A stretch of DNA of 6,721 nt from Porphyromonadaceae bacterium (lineage in GTDB: Bacteria > Bacteroidota > Bacteroidia > Bacteroidales > Paludibacteraceae). The notes below the pieces were generated by a model. The model was not told the DNA's origin. It saw only the letters and a list, made by a program, of their open reading frames with translations, and did no database searches. A program made the position numbers and the translations under genes. The stretch lies in assembly GCA_905372605.1 (NCBI GenBank), contig CAJPPQ010000066.1, forward strand, positions 1-6,721, written 5' to 3'. Positions 1 to 6,666 of the stretch are shown here, one piece after another (within the stretch, counting starts at the first letter, position 1; each line of letters starts with the position of its first letter).

Positions 1-143
<143 letters not shown>

Positions 144-168
144 GTCACACACCGCGTAAGACGCAACG

Positions 169-203
169 AAAGAGACGAATCCCCGATAGGTATTCGTCTC
201 TTT
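169..203 (+). terminator. Intrinsic terminator after guaB, possibly bidirectional
   Basis: A perfect 12-bp inverted repeat, AAAGAGACGAAT at 169-180 and ATTCGTCTCTTT at 192-203, encloses an 11-nt loop (181-191). The right arm runs into a short T-tract (TTTT at 201-204, then CTATG). It lies 25 nt after the guaB stop. The same hairpin also ends in T residues on the minus strand, so it could stop transcripts leaving rpsI. I see no other convincing hairpin between rpsI and guaB. The weak T-tract on the minus side makes bidirectional action an inference. Confidence 0.82.
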
Positions 204-260
204 TCTATGTCCTTTGTAGCCTGTTTTTTTACAGAGCCGACTACTATTGGTATCAAAGTA

Positions 261-647
261 TTAACGTTTCGAGAACTGGAAGCGTTTACGAGCTTTTGGA
301 CGTCCCGGTTTCTTACGTTCGACGATACGAGCATCGCGAGTAAGAAAACCTTCTGCCTTCAGAGCCGGCTTATTGGTTTCGTCTATTTTTACCAAAGCAC
401 GAGCTATAGCCAAACGAAGAGCCTCTGCCTGTCCTTTGTAACCGCCTCCGCACATATTTACATTGATATCGAACTTATCTGTAGCCTCCAATTTGTTTAA
501 CGGCTGGCGAACAACATATTGTAAAATAGTCGAAGGGAAATAATTTTCAAACTCACGTTTATTGATAGTAATCTTTCCTGAGCCGGATTTTACAATTACA
601 CGGGCGATTGCTGCTTTTCTTCTTCCTATTGCATTTACTGTTTGCAT
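261..647 (-). CDS. rpsI: 30S ribosomal protein S9 (uS9)
   Basis: This is small-subunit ribosomal protein uS9, a head protein of the 30S subunit whose C-terminal tail reaches the P-site tRNA. The 128-residue product has the usual bacterial length. It begins MQTVNAIGRRKAAIARV, carries the family signature GGGYKGQAEALRLAIARAL at about residues 67-85 and RDARIVERKK at 104-113, and ends in the universally conserved basic tail KRFQFSKR. The ATG at 645-647 lies only 8 nt after the rplM TAG, so the two genes are almost certainly co-transcribed and probably translationally coupled. The L13-S9 pairing is conserved across bacteria. In Bacteroidales I would expect rpsB and tsf next. Here the operon ends instead, against the convergent guaB. 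Confidence 0.98.
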   Translation of the reverse strand: MQTVNAIGRRKAAIARVIVKSGSGKITINKREFENYFPSTILQYVVRQPLNKLEATDKFDINVNMCGGGYKGQAEALRLAIARALVKIDETNKPALKAEGFLTRDARIVERKKPGRPKARKRFQFSKR

Positions 648-655
648 ACTTTCAA

Positions 656-1111
656 CTATTTAATTGTGTTTAAATCGATTAATTTTGGAGTCTGAGCAGT
701 ATGTGGGTGCTCGCTACCTGCATAAACGTAGAGATTGTTTATAATGTGAGATGCCAAAATATTCTTAGGCAACATACCTTTTACAACCTTCTTAATCAAC
801 TTCTCCGGCGACTGAGCCATTAGCTGAGCAGGAGTAGTTTCTCGCTGTCCGCCCGGATACAACGTGTGTCGCAGATAGATCCTGTCTGTCCACTTTTTAC
901 CTGTAAGACGTACTTTGTCGGCATTGATAATTATCACATTATCGCCACAGTCTACGTGAGGAGTAAAACTTGGTTTGTATTTACCTCTCAGGAGTTTAGC
1001 TACTTTAGACGCCATACGTCCGAGTACCAAATCATTAGCATCAACCAAAACCCACTCTTTCTGAGCAGTAGCTTTGTTGACAGATACCGTTTTATAACTT
1101 AATGTATTCAC
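656..1111 (-). CDS. rplM: 50S ribosomal protein L13 (uL13), GTG start
   Basis: This is large-subunit protein uL13, an early-assembly 23S rRNA binder. The 151 residues match the Bacteroidales form: MNTLSYKT at the start, CGDNVIIINADK near 55-66, YPGGQR at 85-90, the signature VVKGMLPKN at about 109-117 and NLYVYAGSEHPH near 126-137. The start is GTG at 1109-1111. An in-frame TAA lies 9 nt upstream (1118-1120), so no longer start is possible, and the N-terminus aligns with the family at this codon. No Shine-Dalgarno sequence is seen; the upstream bases are AT-rich, as is usual in Bacteroidetes. The gene has its own promoter (1266-1296) and a leader of about 150 nt, which suggests control separate from infB. 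It is followed 8 nt later by rpsI. Confidence 0.98.
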   Translation of the reverse strand: MNTLSYKTVSVNKATAQKEWVLVDANDLVLGRMASKVAKLLRGKYKPSFTPHVDCGDNVIIINADKVRLTGKKWTDRIYLRHTLYPGGQRETTPAQLMAQSPEKLIKKVVKGMLPKNILASHIINNLYVYAGSEHPHTAQTPKLIDLNTIK

Positions 1112-1262
1112 TTTAAATTATTTATATTTATCAATTATACATTTGCAGATACATCCCATATCAGCGGGCTAAAGTCTAATATTGCGGGCTAATTCGCTCA
1201 AAACTCCTTGAAATAAACTGATAATGTAGCACCTACGTTAGATGGATAATAATTTTTTCGGA
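1112..1262 (-). promoter_or_regulatory. rplM-rpsI 5' leader, candidate cis-regulatory RNA
   Basis: About 150 nt separate the predicted transcription start (near 1262) from the rplM GTG. On the minus strand the leader shows several elements. One is a hairpin at 1222-1240, with TAA and GTAG paired to CTAC and TTA around a 3-nt loop and one mismatch. Another is two copies of TTAGCCCGC (1184-1192 and 1164-1172) with a 20-nt period. A second hairpin at 1145-1165 has GC and GATA paired to TATC and GC with a T-T mismatch and a TGGGATG loop. There is also a 13-codon ORF (1118-1159). Ribosomal-protein operons are often autoregulated through such leaders. I do not match this one confidently to a named RNA family; the regulatory role is inferred from length and structure. 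Confidence 0.45.
1118..1159 (-). CDS. Possible 13-codon upstream ORF in the rplM leader
   Basis: An ATG at 1157-1159 opens a 13-codon reading frame, MGCICKCIIDKYK, that ends with TAA at 1118-1120. It is in the same frame as rplM, with only TTTAAA between its stop and the rplM GTG. Three of its first seven residues are Cys. The ATG lies inside the hairpin at 1145-1165. Such a short ORF can easily arise by chance in AT-rich sequence. The only support for it being real is its position and its in-frame stop immediately before a GTG start, which would allow translational coupling. It could equally be meaningless. Confidence 0.2.
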   Translation of the reverse strand: MGCICKCIIDKYK

Positions 1263-1265
1263 CTG

Positions 1266-1296
1266 CAAAGATAATCTTTTTTTCTGAATCTGCAAA
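1266..1296 (-). promoter_or_regulatory. Bacteroidetes-type promoter for rplM-rpsI
   Basis: On the minus strand, TTTG (1296-1293) is followed after exactly 19 nt by TATCTTTG (1273-1266). This matches the Bacteroidetes sigma-ABfr consensus TTTG-N19-21-TAnnTTTG at every fixed position. A start site near 1262 would give a leader of about 150 nt before rplM. The promoter lies between infB and rplM, and I see no clear terminator after the infB stop (1328). Read-through from the infB operon therefore probably adds to this promoter's output. Confidence 0.78.
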
Positions 1297-1327
1297 AATT
1301 AAATATTACACTCTGCGATGCAATTTC

Positions 1328-4300
1328 TTATTCCAAAGTCTTTTTTATCTCTATCTCTTCGAATGCCTCTATTATATCGCCTACATCTATAGTATTGAAA
1401 TTGGCGACATTGATACCGCATTCGTAACCTTGCTTTATTTCACGGACATCGTCTTTTTCGTGTTTCAACGAAGCTATCTCACCCGTATGCACTACGATAC
1501 CATCGTGGATGACACGTACCTTATTGTTTCTCTTGATAGTACCATCTTTCACGAAACAACCTGCGATAGTTCCCACCTTCGATATATGGAACGTATTGCG
1601 GACTTCGAGCGTGGCTACGACCTTCTCACTCTTTTCGGGAATAAGCATACCTTCCATAGCCGCCTTGATTTCATCAATAGCCTGATAAATAATAGAATAT
1701 ATACGAATATCGACATTCTCATTATCGGCAAGTTGACGGGCAGACGAAGTCGGACGTACTTGGAAACCAACGATAATAGCATTTGATGATATAGCCAAAT
1801 TCACATCGCCTTCGGTAATCTGACCGATACCTTTATGTATTACGTTTACTTGTATTTCGCTGGTAGACAGCTTTATGAGCGAATCGCTCAATGCTTCGAT
1901 AGAGCCGTCGACATCACCCTTGACTATGATATTGAATTCTTGGAAGTTGCCCAGTGCAATACGTCTGCCTATTTCGTCGAGTGTCAGATGGTGCGACGTA
2001 CGCAACTTCTGTTCTCGTTTGAGCTGGTCGCGCTGAGCAATTATCTCACGTGCAGCCTGTTCTGTTTCCATAACGTTGAAATTATCGCCAGCCTGCAATT
2101 CGCCTTTTATACCGAGTACCAATACGGGTTCCGACGGTTTAGCCTCTTTTATAGGCTGGTTACGTTCGTTGAACATTGCACGTATTTTACCATAAGCATA
2201 CCCTGCAAGAACGATATCTCCCTGTCGGAGAGTGCCGTTTTGCACCAAAAGAGTTATTTCGTTTCCGCGTCCTTTGTCTTTGCGAACATCGATAACCGAA
2301 CCTATAGCCTTGCGTTTCGGGTTTGCTTTTAGATCCAATATCTCGCTCTCCAACAGCACTTTTTCAAGCAACTCTTTGACTCCGATACCTTTCTTGGCGG
2401 ATATGTCTTGCGACTGATATTTCCCCCCCCACGACTCTACCATATAATTCATGTTGGCAAGAGTAGCTTTTATTTTTTCAGGATCAGCTCCGTCTTTATC
2501 TATCTTATTGATAGCAAATACAATCGGGACATTAGCAGAAGCAGCGTGATTTATAGCCTCGATAGTCTGCGGCATCACATCGTCGTCGGCAGCGACCATT
2601 ATTATAGCTATATCCGTTACTTTGGCTCCGCGTGCTCGCATAGCAGTAAAAGCCTCATGGCCGGGAGTGTCTATAAATGTTATCTGACGACCGTCTTCGA
2701 GCTTAACATTATATGCTCCAATATGTTGTGTAATACCACCTGCCTCACCTGCAATGACATTAGTCTGGCGTATATAGTCGAGCAGCGATGTTTTGCCGTG
2801 GTCGACGTGCCCCATAACCGTGATAATCGGTGGACGCGACACCAAATCTTGAGGGTCATCGGCTTCGTCTTCTTCGATATTTTTTGCGGCTTCGGCACTG
2901 ACAAAATTGGTCTCGAAACCAAATTCATCGGCAACAATCTTAATCGATTCGGCATCTACTCGCTGATTGATACCAACAAACATTCCTAGATTCATATAAA
3001 CCTTTATAACATCATTTACAGGCACTTGCATCATAGAAGCCAACTCATTGACAGTAACGAACTCTGTGAGAGTAAGTATTTTAGACTGAGCCATTTCCAA
3101 CTTAACCTGACGTTCTATTTCCTGACGAATATTTTCACGCTTTTCTTTTCGATAGTCTACCGCTTTCTTATTAAACTTACGTCCTTCGCGAGCGATAGCC
3201 AAAGTCTCTCTAATATTCTGATTTACGTCTTCTATATCGATAGGATTGCGGTTGTTGCGTCTGTCTTTTTTGAATGACTTCACCGATTTACTACTGCCTC
3301 TATCTTCCGTTATATCAATACGTTCTATTTTTATTCTATCACGTTTTCTATGTTCTTTCGATTTTTTATCTCCCTTACTATCACCTCTTGTCTTATCTCT
3401 ATCCGTATATGACTTACCGATAGGCTTTTCAGGTTCTATATTTACTTTGTCGACTATTTTAGGTCCTTGTAATATAGGCACATTGGTCTTTATGAAGTCT
3501 TCTTTACGACGTTCGGTAACCCGCATTTGCTCATTTTTCTGAGGTTCGGCTTTTACAGTCGATTTTTCGGCAGCTTTTTGGCGTTCGGCTTTTATACGTT
3601 TTTCCTCTTCTCGCTTCCTGAGTACCATTTCCTTGTACTCTTTTTTGCGTTCTTCTCTCGTCTTGGGCTGTGGACGAGAATCTTTGCCTATTTTATCAAG
3701 ATTGATAGTGCCAAGTACTTTGGGAGCTTCGAGTTTCTGTTCGGAATATTTAAATATTTGCGTTTCATGCTCTTCTCCCTGAGGTTGATAGTCAATATCT
3801 GCATCGACCACAGATATTTCTCTGTCAGACAGCGATTTGTCTATCATCAAGCTATCTGTCTGTTGAACAGGCACATCTGAGTACTTTTCGGTTTGGAGTT
3901 CCTGTTCGGACTCATGTGTTCCCTTTACGACAGGCTCTTTTACAGACTCTTTTATCTCTATATTATCTTTATCTTTGCTACCTATATTATCTTCGTCGGC
4001 TGGAAGTTCATCTTTTTCAGTCTTTTTCTTTGATTTCTTTCTCTGCTCCGTATTAATATTTTCGTCCGTCTGAGCATGTTTGATTACATTTTTATCTTTA
4101 CGGGTAAGATTATCTTCATCTTCAGACTTAGCAACTGTTTTTTTCTTTTCTACTTTTTGTTTTTCAATTTTATCTACCTCCTCTACAGTCGTTTTATTTT
4201 GTGTAACGGATGTTTTTTCGATAGATTCGACCTCTACTGTGACAAGATTTTCGCGTTCTTGCCGCTTCTGTATCAACTTATCGGACTTTTCTTTCAATGT

Positions 4301-4459
4301 CTTGTCTGAACTAAATTCTTTCAAAAGCAAATTCTCTTGTGTCTCGGTAAGTTGTTGATGAGGAATTGGGGATATATTTTCGCCCTTTTTATTCAAAAAG
4401 TCGACAGCAGTACCAATACCTATATTTAGCGTTTTTATTATTTGTCCTAATCTTGCCAT
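1328..4459 (-). CDS. infB: Translation initiation factor IF-2
   Basis: IF-2 is the GTPase that brings fMet-tRNA to the 30S P site and promotes 50S joining. The 1043-residue product is long but normal for Bacteroidales, because of a charged Lys/Glu/Arg-rich linker. Domains in order: an IF2_N-like helical segment (about 1-50), the linker (about 60-455), a second IF2_N domain (about 462-515), and the GTPase domain. The latter shows G1 GHVDHGKT at 550-557, G2 Thr577 in GGITQH, G3 DTPGH at 597-601 with catalytic His601, G4 NKID at 651-654 and G5 SAK at 687-689. Domain II starts near 718, then C1 ([12 protein letters not shown]), and the C2 tRNA-binding domain fills roughly the last 95 residues, including GYECGI. 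All motifs are intact. The ATG at 4457-4459 follows a 154-nt gap after nusA. Codons 674-681 include an uninterrupted G8 run. Confidence 0.98.
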   Translation of the reverse strand: MARLGQIIKTLNIGIGTAVDFLNKKGENISPIPHQQLTETQENLLLKEFSSDKTLKEKSDKLIQKRQERENLVTVEVESIEKTSVTQNKTTVEEVDKIEKQKVEKKKTVAKSEDEDNLTRKDKNVIKHAQTDENINTEQRKKSKKKTEKDELPADEDNIGSKDKDNIEIKESVKEPVVKGTHESEQELQTEKYSDVPVQQTDSLMIDKSLSDREISVVDADIDYQPQGEEHETQIFKYSEQKLEAPKVLGTINLDKIGKDSRPQPKTREERKKEYKEMVLRKREEEKRIKAERQKAAEKSTVKAEPQKNEQMRVTERRKEDFIKTNVPILQGPKIVDKVNIEPEKPIGKSYTDRDKTRGDSKGDKKSKEHRKRDRIKIERIDITEDRGSSKSVKSFKKDRRNNRNPIDIEDVNQNIRETLAIAREGRKFNKKAVDYRKEKRENIRQEIERQVKLEMAQSKILTLTEFVTVNELASMMQVPVNDVIKVYMNLGMFVGINQRVDAESIKIVADEFGFETNFVSAEAAKNIEEDEADDPQDLVSRPPIITVMGHVDHGKTSLLDYIRQTNVIAGEAGGITQHIGAYNVKLEDGRQITFIDTPGHEAFTAMRARGAKVTDIAIIMVAADDDVMPQTIEAINHAASANVPIVFAINKIDKDGADPEKIKATLANMNYMVESWGGKYQSQDISAKKGIGVKELLEKVLLESEILDLKANPKRKAIGSVIDVRKDKGRGNEITLLVQNGTLRQGDIVLAGYAYGKIRAMFNERNQPIKEAKPSEPVLVLGIKGELQAGDNFNVMETEQAAREIIAQRDQLKREQKLRTSHHLTLDEIGRRIALGNFQEFNIIVKGDVDGSIEALSDSLIKLSTSEIQVNVIHKGIGQITEGDVNLAISSNAIIVGFQVRPTSSARQLADNENVDIRIYSIIYQAIDEIKAAMEGMLIPEKSEKVVATLEVRNTFHISKVGTIAGCFVKDGTIKRNNKVRVIHDGIVVHTGEIASLKHEKDDVREIKQGYECGINVANFNTIDVGDIIEAFEEIEIKKTLE

Positions 4460-4613
4460 AAATTTAGTTGTGTGTGTGTTGGTTAAACAAAAGAAAAATA
4501 TTTTGATAAATCGCCGATTGTAAGTTTCACATAAGCCTTATGAGTTTTTTATTTTTACGACTGATATTTTTTTATATTACTGATAATGAATCACAAGATG
4601 TATCGGGTACGGT
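4460..4613 (-). other. nusA-infB intergenic spacer with a dinucleotide repeat
   Basis: This 154-nt AT-rich spacer is unusually long for the inside of a rimP-nusA-infB operon. It contains an alternating (AC)5A tract on the minus strand (4479-4469), ending 9 nt before the infB ATG, and a small inverted repeat CATAA-GCC-TTATG (4530-4542). On the minus strand that repeat has no T-run after it, so it does not look like a terminator for nusA. I find no TTTG-N19-TAnnTTTG promoter on the minus strand and no convincing ORF. The simplest reading is that nusA and infB share a transcript. Confidence 0.6.
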
Positions 4614-5864
4614 CTATTTTTCGAACTCGGTTTTCAGCACCTTGATAATATTGTCTATGGTCTCTTCTTCCAAGTCGGTACGCTCTATAAGTTCTTCTCT
4701 GGTAAGACGAAGCACCTGTTTGGCCGTATCGCAACCGATACCCTTAAGTATATCTATTACCCATTGGTCGATTTCATCGGCAAAGTCGTCGAGATAGATA
4801 TCTTCTTCGTCGATTTCCACATCTCCGCGTATCACTTCTATATGATAACCTGTAAGTTGTATTGCGAGTTTGATATTCACACCATTTTTACCGATAGCAA
4901 GCGATATGTCTTCGGGATTTATATAAACATTAGCTCGTCTGTTTTCGTTGTCTATTACGATAGATGTTACTTTTGCTGGAGCCAGAGCACGTGCAATATA
5001 CAAGCTTGGATTTGATGTATAGTTTATTATATCAATATTTTCATTATTCAGTTCTCTGATAATAGGCATAATACGATTGCCTCTGATACCTACACAAGCG
5101 CCGACCGGATCAATACGGTCGTCGTACGACTCGACTGCCACTTTTGCTTTCTCGCCGGGTATACGCACTGTTTTCTTGATAGTTATAAGACCATCGTGTA
5201 TTTCAGGGACTTCTCTCTCGAGTAAACGTTCGAGAAATAGAGGCAATACACGAGAAACATATATTTTGGGATTGTTGTTGTTATTGTCGACCTTCGATAC
5301 TACAGCTCTGATGATTTCCCCTTTCTTGAAGAAATCGTTGGGTAACTGTTCGGTACGCGGCATCAATATTTCGTTGTTGTTGTCGTCGAGCAAGAGTATC
5401 TCTTTTTTCCATATCTGATATACTTCGGCAGATATAATTTGTCCGAGAAGTTGCGAGTATTTGGTATATAGAGAGTCTTTTTGGACGTCGACTATTTTCG
5501 ACGACAATATTTGCGATAGGTTCAATACGGCACGTCTTCCGAAGGAGTTGACATCTACCTGTTCCTGAACCTCTTCGCCCACCTCGTAGTCGTCGGCAAT
5601 CTTGCGTGCGTCAGACAGAGAAATCTGAGTGTGTGGGTCTGTAAGGTCATTGTCTTCGACAACCATTCTATTACGCCAGATTTCGAAATCGCCTTTATCG
5701 GGGTTAAATATAAAATCGTAGTTTTGGTCTGAACCGTATATATTAGCTATCACCTTTCTAAACGACTCTTCAAGAATACTTAACATCGTAGAATTATCGA
5801 TATTCTTAAATTCCTTCAATTCCACAAATGAACTGATAATGTCTGAATGCTCTTTTTTAGCCAT
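4614..5864 (-). CDS. nusA: Transcription termination/antitermination factor NusA
   Basis: NusA binds RNA polymerase and nascent RNA, lengthens pauses, promotes intrinsic termination and takes part in rRNA antitermination. Domains in order: an N-terminal RNA polymerase-binding domain (about 1-130), an S1 domain (about 135-205), KH1 with GIRG at 259-262 (context DPVGACVGIRGNRI), KH2 with GKNG at 325-328 (context SLAIGKNGVNIKLA), and a helix-hairpin-helix-like acidic tail (about 360-416, KGIGCDTAKQVLRLT). At 416 residues it is shorter than E. coli NusA (about 495), which has two acidic repeats; one such module is usual in this phylum. The S1 domain holds a five-Asn run at 194-198 encoded mostly by AAC repeats. 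The ATG at 5862-5864 lies 67 nt after the rimP stop. The rimP-nusA-infB order is conserved across bacteria. Confidence 0.98.
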   Translation of the reverse strand: MAKKEHSDIISSFVELKEFKNIDNSTMLSILEESFRKVIANIYGSDQNYDFIFNPDKGDFEIWRNRMVVEDNDLTDPHTQISLSDARKIADDYEVGEEVQEQVDVNSFGRRAVLNLSQILSSKIVDVQKDSLYTKYSQLLGQIISAEVYQIWKKEILLLDDNNNEILMPRTEQLPNDFFKKGEIIRAVVSKVDNNNNNPKIYVSRVLPLFLERLLEREVPEIHDGLITIKKTVRIPGEKAKVAVESYDDRIDPVGACVGIRGNRIMPIIRELNNENIDIINYTSNPSLYIARALAPAKVTSIVIDNENRRANVYINPEDISLAIGKNGVNIKLAIQLTGYHIEVIRGDVEIDEEDIYLDDFADEIDQWVIDILKGIGCDTAKQVLRLTREELIERTDLEEETIDNIIKVLKTEFEK

Positions 5865-5931
5865 ATCTTATTTATATTAATGGGTTTAAAATATATTTAT
5901 TACACTTTTGAAATTGTATTCGTATTGCTTG

Positions 5932-6390
5932 TCAGAAATATAACTTAGTAGATTTCACATCGTTGTATGCAAGCGAGATTTGTCGGGTTACGATAGTTTT
6001 TCGTTTTTGCCCTTCGAGCTGTTCTTTTACTTCTGTCTCTACGGTAAATCCTGCCGAATCGGCTTTTAAGAGTGTACCTCTAATCTTTTTGTGTTCTAAT
6101 GTAAGTATCTCTATCGTACGTCCAATATTTTTAACGTATTGTCTGCTATCGACAAACGGCTCGCTAATCGAATACGAACCGACTTCCAGAGAATAATCTT
6201 CGGTGTTGCGGTCGAATTTCTGTTCGATGTATTGCGTGAGTTCTATGCAAAAATCAAGACTTACGGAAGTCACTGAATCTATTGCCACTACAATACTGTT
6301 GGTCGAAGAAACACTCAACGATACCAGAAAACAATCTGTCTGCGAAAGTTTATCCTCTATTACACTCCTAAGTAACTCTTTGTCTATCAT
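5932..6390 (-). CDS. rimP: Ribosome maturation factor RimP
   Basis: RimP binds pre-30S particles and assists late maturation of the small subunit. The 152-residue product has the family's two-domain form. The N-terminal alpha/beta domain (about 1-88) contains SLDFCIELTQYIEQ near 44-57 and LEVGS at 68-72, matching the usual LEVSSPG position. A C-terminal SH3-like domain starts at NIGRTIEI (about 88-95), with KKIRGTLLKAD near 101-111. Overall sequence conservation is modest, as is usual for RimP, but position immediately before nusA settles the identification. The start is ATG at 6388-6390 and the stop TGA at 5932-5934. The start codon stands only 16 nt after a terminator-like hairpin. RimP is therefore the first gene of an operon whose entry may be controlled. 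Confidence 0.95.
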   Translation of the reverse strand: MIDKELLRSVIEDKLSQTDCFLVSLSVSSTNSIVVAIDSVTSVSLDFCIELTQYIEQKFDRNTEDYSLEVGSYSISEPFVDSRQYVKNIGRTIEILTLEHKKIRGTLLKADSAGFTVETEVKEQLEGQKRKTIVTRQISLAYNDVKSTKLYF

Positions 6391-6406
6391 TTTTTATTTA
6401 AAAATC

Positions 6407-6431
6407 GAGGGACTTTATTGCAAAGTCCCTC
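6407..6431 (-). terminator. Terminator-like hairpin in the rimP-nusA leader (candidate attenuator)
   Basis: On the minus strand a perfect 10-bp stem, GAGGGACTTT (6431-6422) with AAAGTCCCTC (6416-6407), encloses a 5-nt loop. After GA it runs into TTTTT (6404-6400 region), just before the rimP ATG. On the + strand no T-run follows, so the orientation is toward rimP. The hairpin lies downstream of the predicted promoter and upstream of the first gene, which is where an attenuator would sit. NusA is known to regulate its own operon through leader terminators in other bacteria. Applying that here is inference. The hairpin is also close enough to the start codon to affect ribosome access. Confidence 0.7.
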
Positions 6432-6440
6432 TCTTGTGTA

Positions 6441-6500
6441 TCATGAAAACATAAACTGCATACAATAATAATTGTTTAATAATAAATGTCTTATAAACAT
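6441..6500 (-). CDS. Possible 19-codon leader ORF upstream of the attenuator
   Basis: An ATG at 6498-6500 opens a 19-codon frame, MFIRHLLLNNYYCMQFMFS, ending with TGA at 6441-6443. Its stop is 9 nt before the 5' arm of the hairpin at 6407-6431. A short translated ORF ending just ahead of a terminator is the layout of ribosome-coupled attenuators. The sequence is very AT-rich, so an ORF of this length could be chance. No competing antiterminator pairing is obvious to me. Support is positional only. Confidence 0.22.
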   Translation of the reverse strand: MFIRHLLLNNYYCMQFMFS

Positions 6501-6543
6501 ATATTATTCATATAACAACCAAATATCAAGAAAATTCACACTG

Positions 6544-6574
6544 CAAAAGTAATACTTTTTTATATAATAGCAAA
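6544..6574 (-). promoter_or_regulatory. Bacteroidetes-type promoter for rimP-nusA-infB
   Basis: On the minus strand, TTTG (6574-6571) is followed after exactly 19 nt by TACTTTTG (6551-6544), a full match to TTTG-N19-21-TAnnTTTG. A start site near 6540 gives a leader of about 150 nt before rimP, containing the 19-codon ORF and the terminator-like hairpin. The promoter is placed just after the apparent end of the preceding minus-strand gene and its weak terminator, as expected for a new transcription unit. Confidence 0.78.
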
Positions 6575-6601
6575 ATAAATATATGGCAATAAATGACAAA
6601 T

Positions 6602-6629
6602 AGTAAGTACCTTCGCAGGTAAATTTACT
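6602..6629 (-). terminator. Probable terminator of the upstream minus-strand gene
   Basis: An inverted repeat on the minus strand pairs AGTAA (6629-6625) with TTACT (6606-6602) and TACCT (6621-6617) with AGGTA (6612-6608). There is a small asymmetric internal loop and a GCGA tetraloop of the stable GNRA type. The bases that follow (ATTTGTCATTT) are T-rich but broken up, so termination may be weak. It lies about 38 nt after the TGA of the partial gene at the right edge and before the rimP promoter. Confidence 0.5.
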
Positions 6630-6666
6630 TATTCTTCGTATATACGCATAAAAGTTTAGTACAGTC

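Noticed and set aside
221..234. CTGT-TTTTTT-ACAG inverted repeat as an rpsI terminator
   Set aside because: A 4-bp stem with a homopolymer loop is too weak, and the minus strand after it is not T-rich.
1430..3880. Several long open frames on the + strand opposite infB (for example 2408-2989 and 1835-2332)
   Set aside because: They lie antisense to a fully conserved infB, have no recognisable motifs and are rich in Ser, Phe, Tyr and Cys, as expected for the complement of Lys/Glu-rich coding sequence.
4530..4542. CATAA-GCC-TTATG hairpin as a terminator after nusA
   Set aside because: The T-run lies on the + strand side only. No + strand gene ends here, and the stem is just 5 bp with low GC.
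4560..4585. Direct repeat ACTGATA in the nusA-infB spacer
   Set aside because: Seven bases repeated in AT-rich sequence are likely by chance, and no other structure supports a site.
6637..6646. Perfect palindrome CGTATATACG as an operator
   Set aside because: It is a 10-bp AT-centred palindrome between a gene end and its terminator, not overlapping a promoter, so there is no positional support.
6391..6666. tRNA or other RNA gene before rimP, by analogy with metY in E. coli
   Set aside because: No cloverleaf, TTC-type T-arm or CCA end is visible in this AT-rich stretch.
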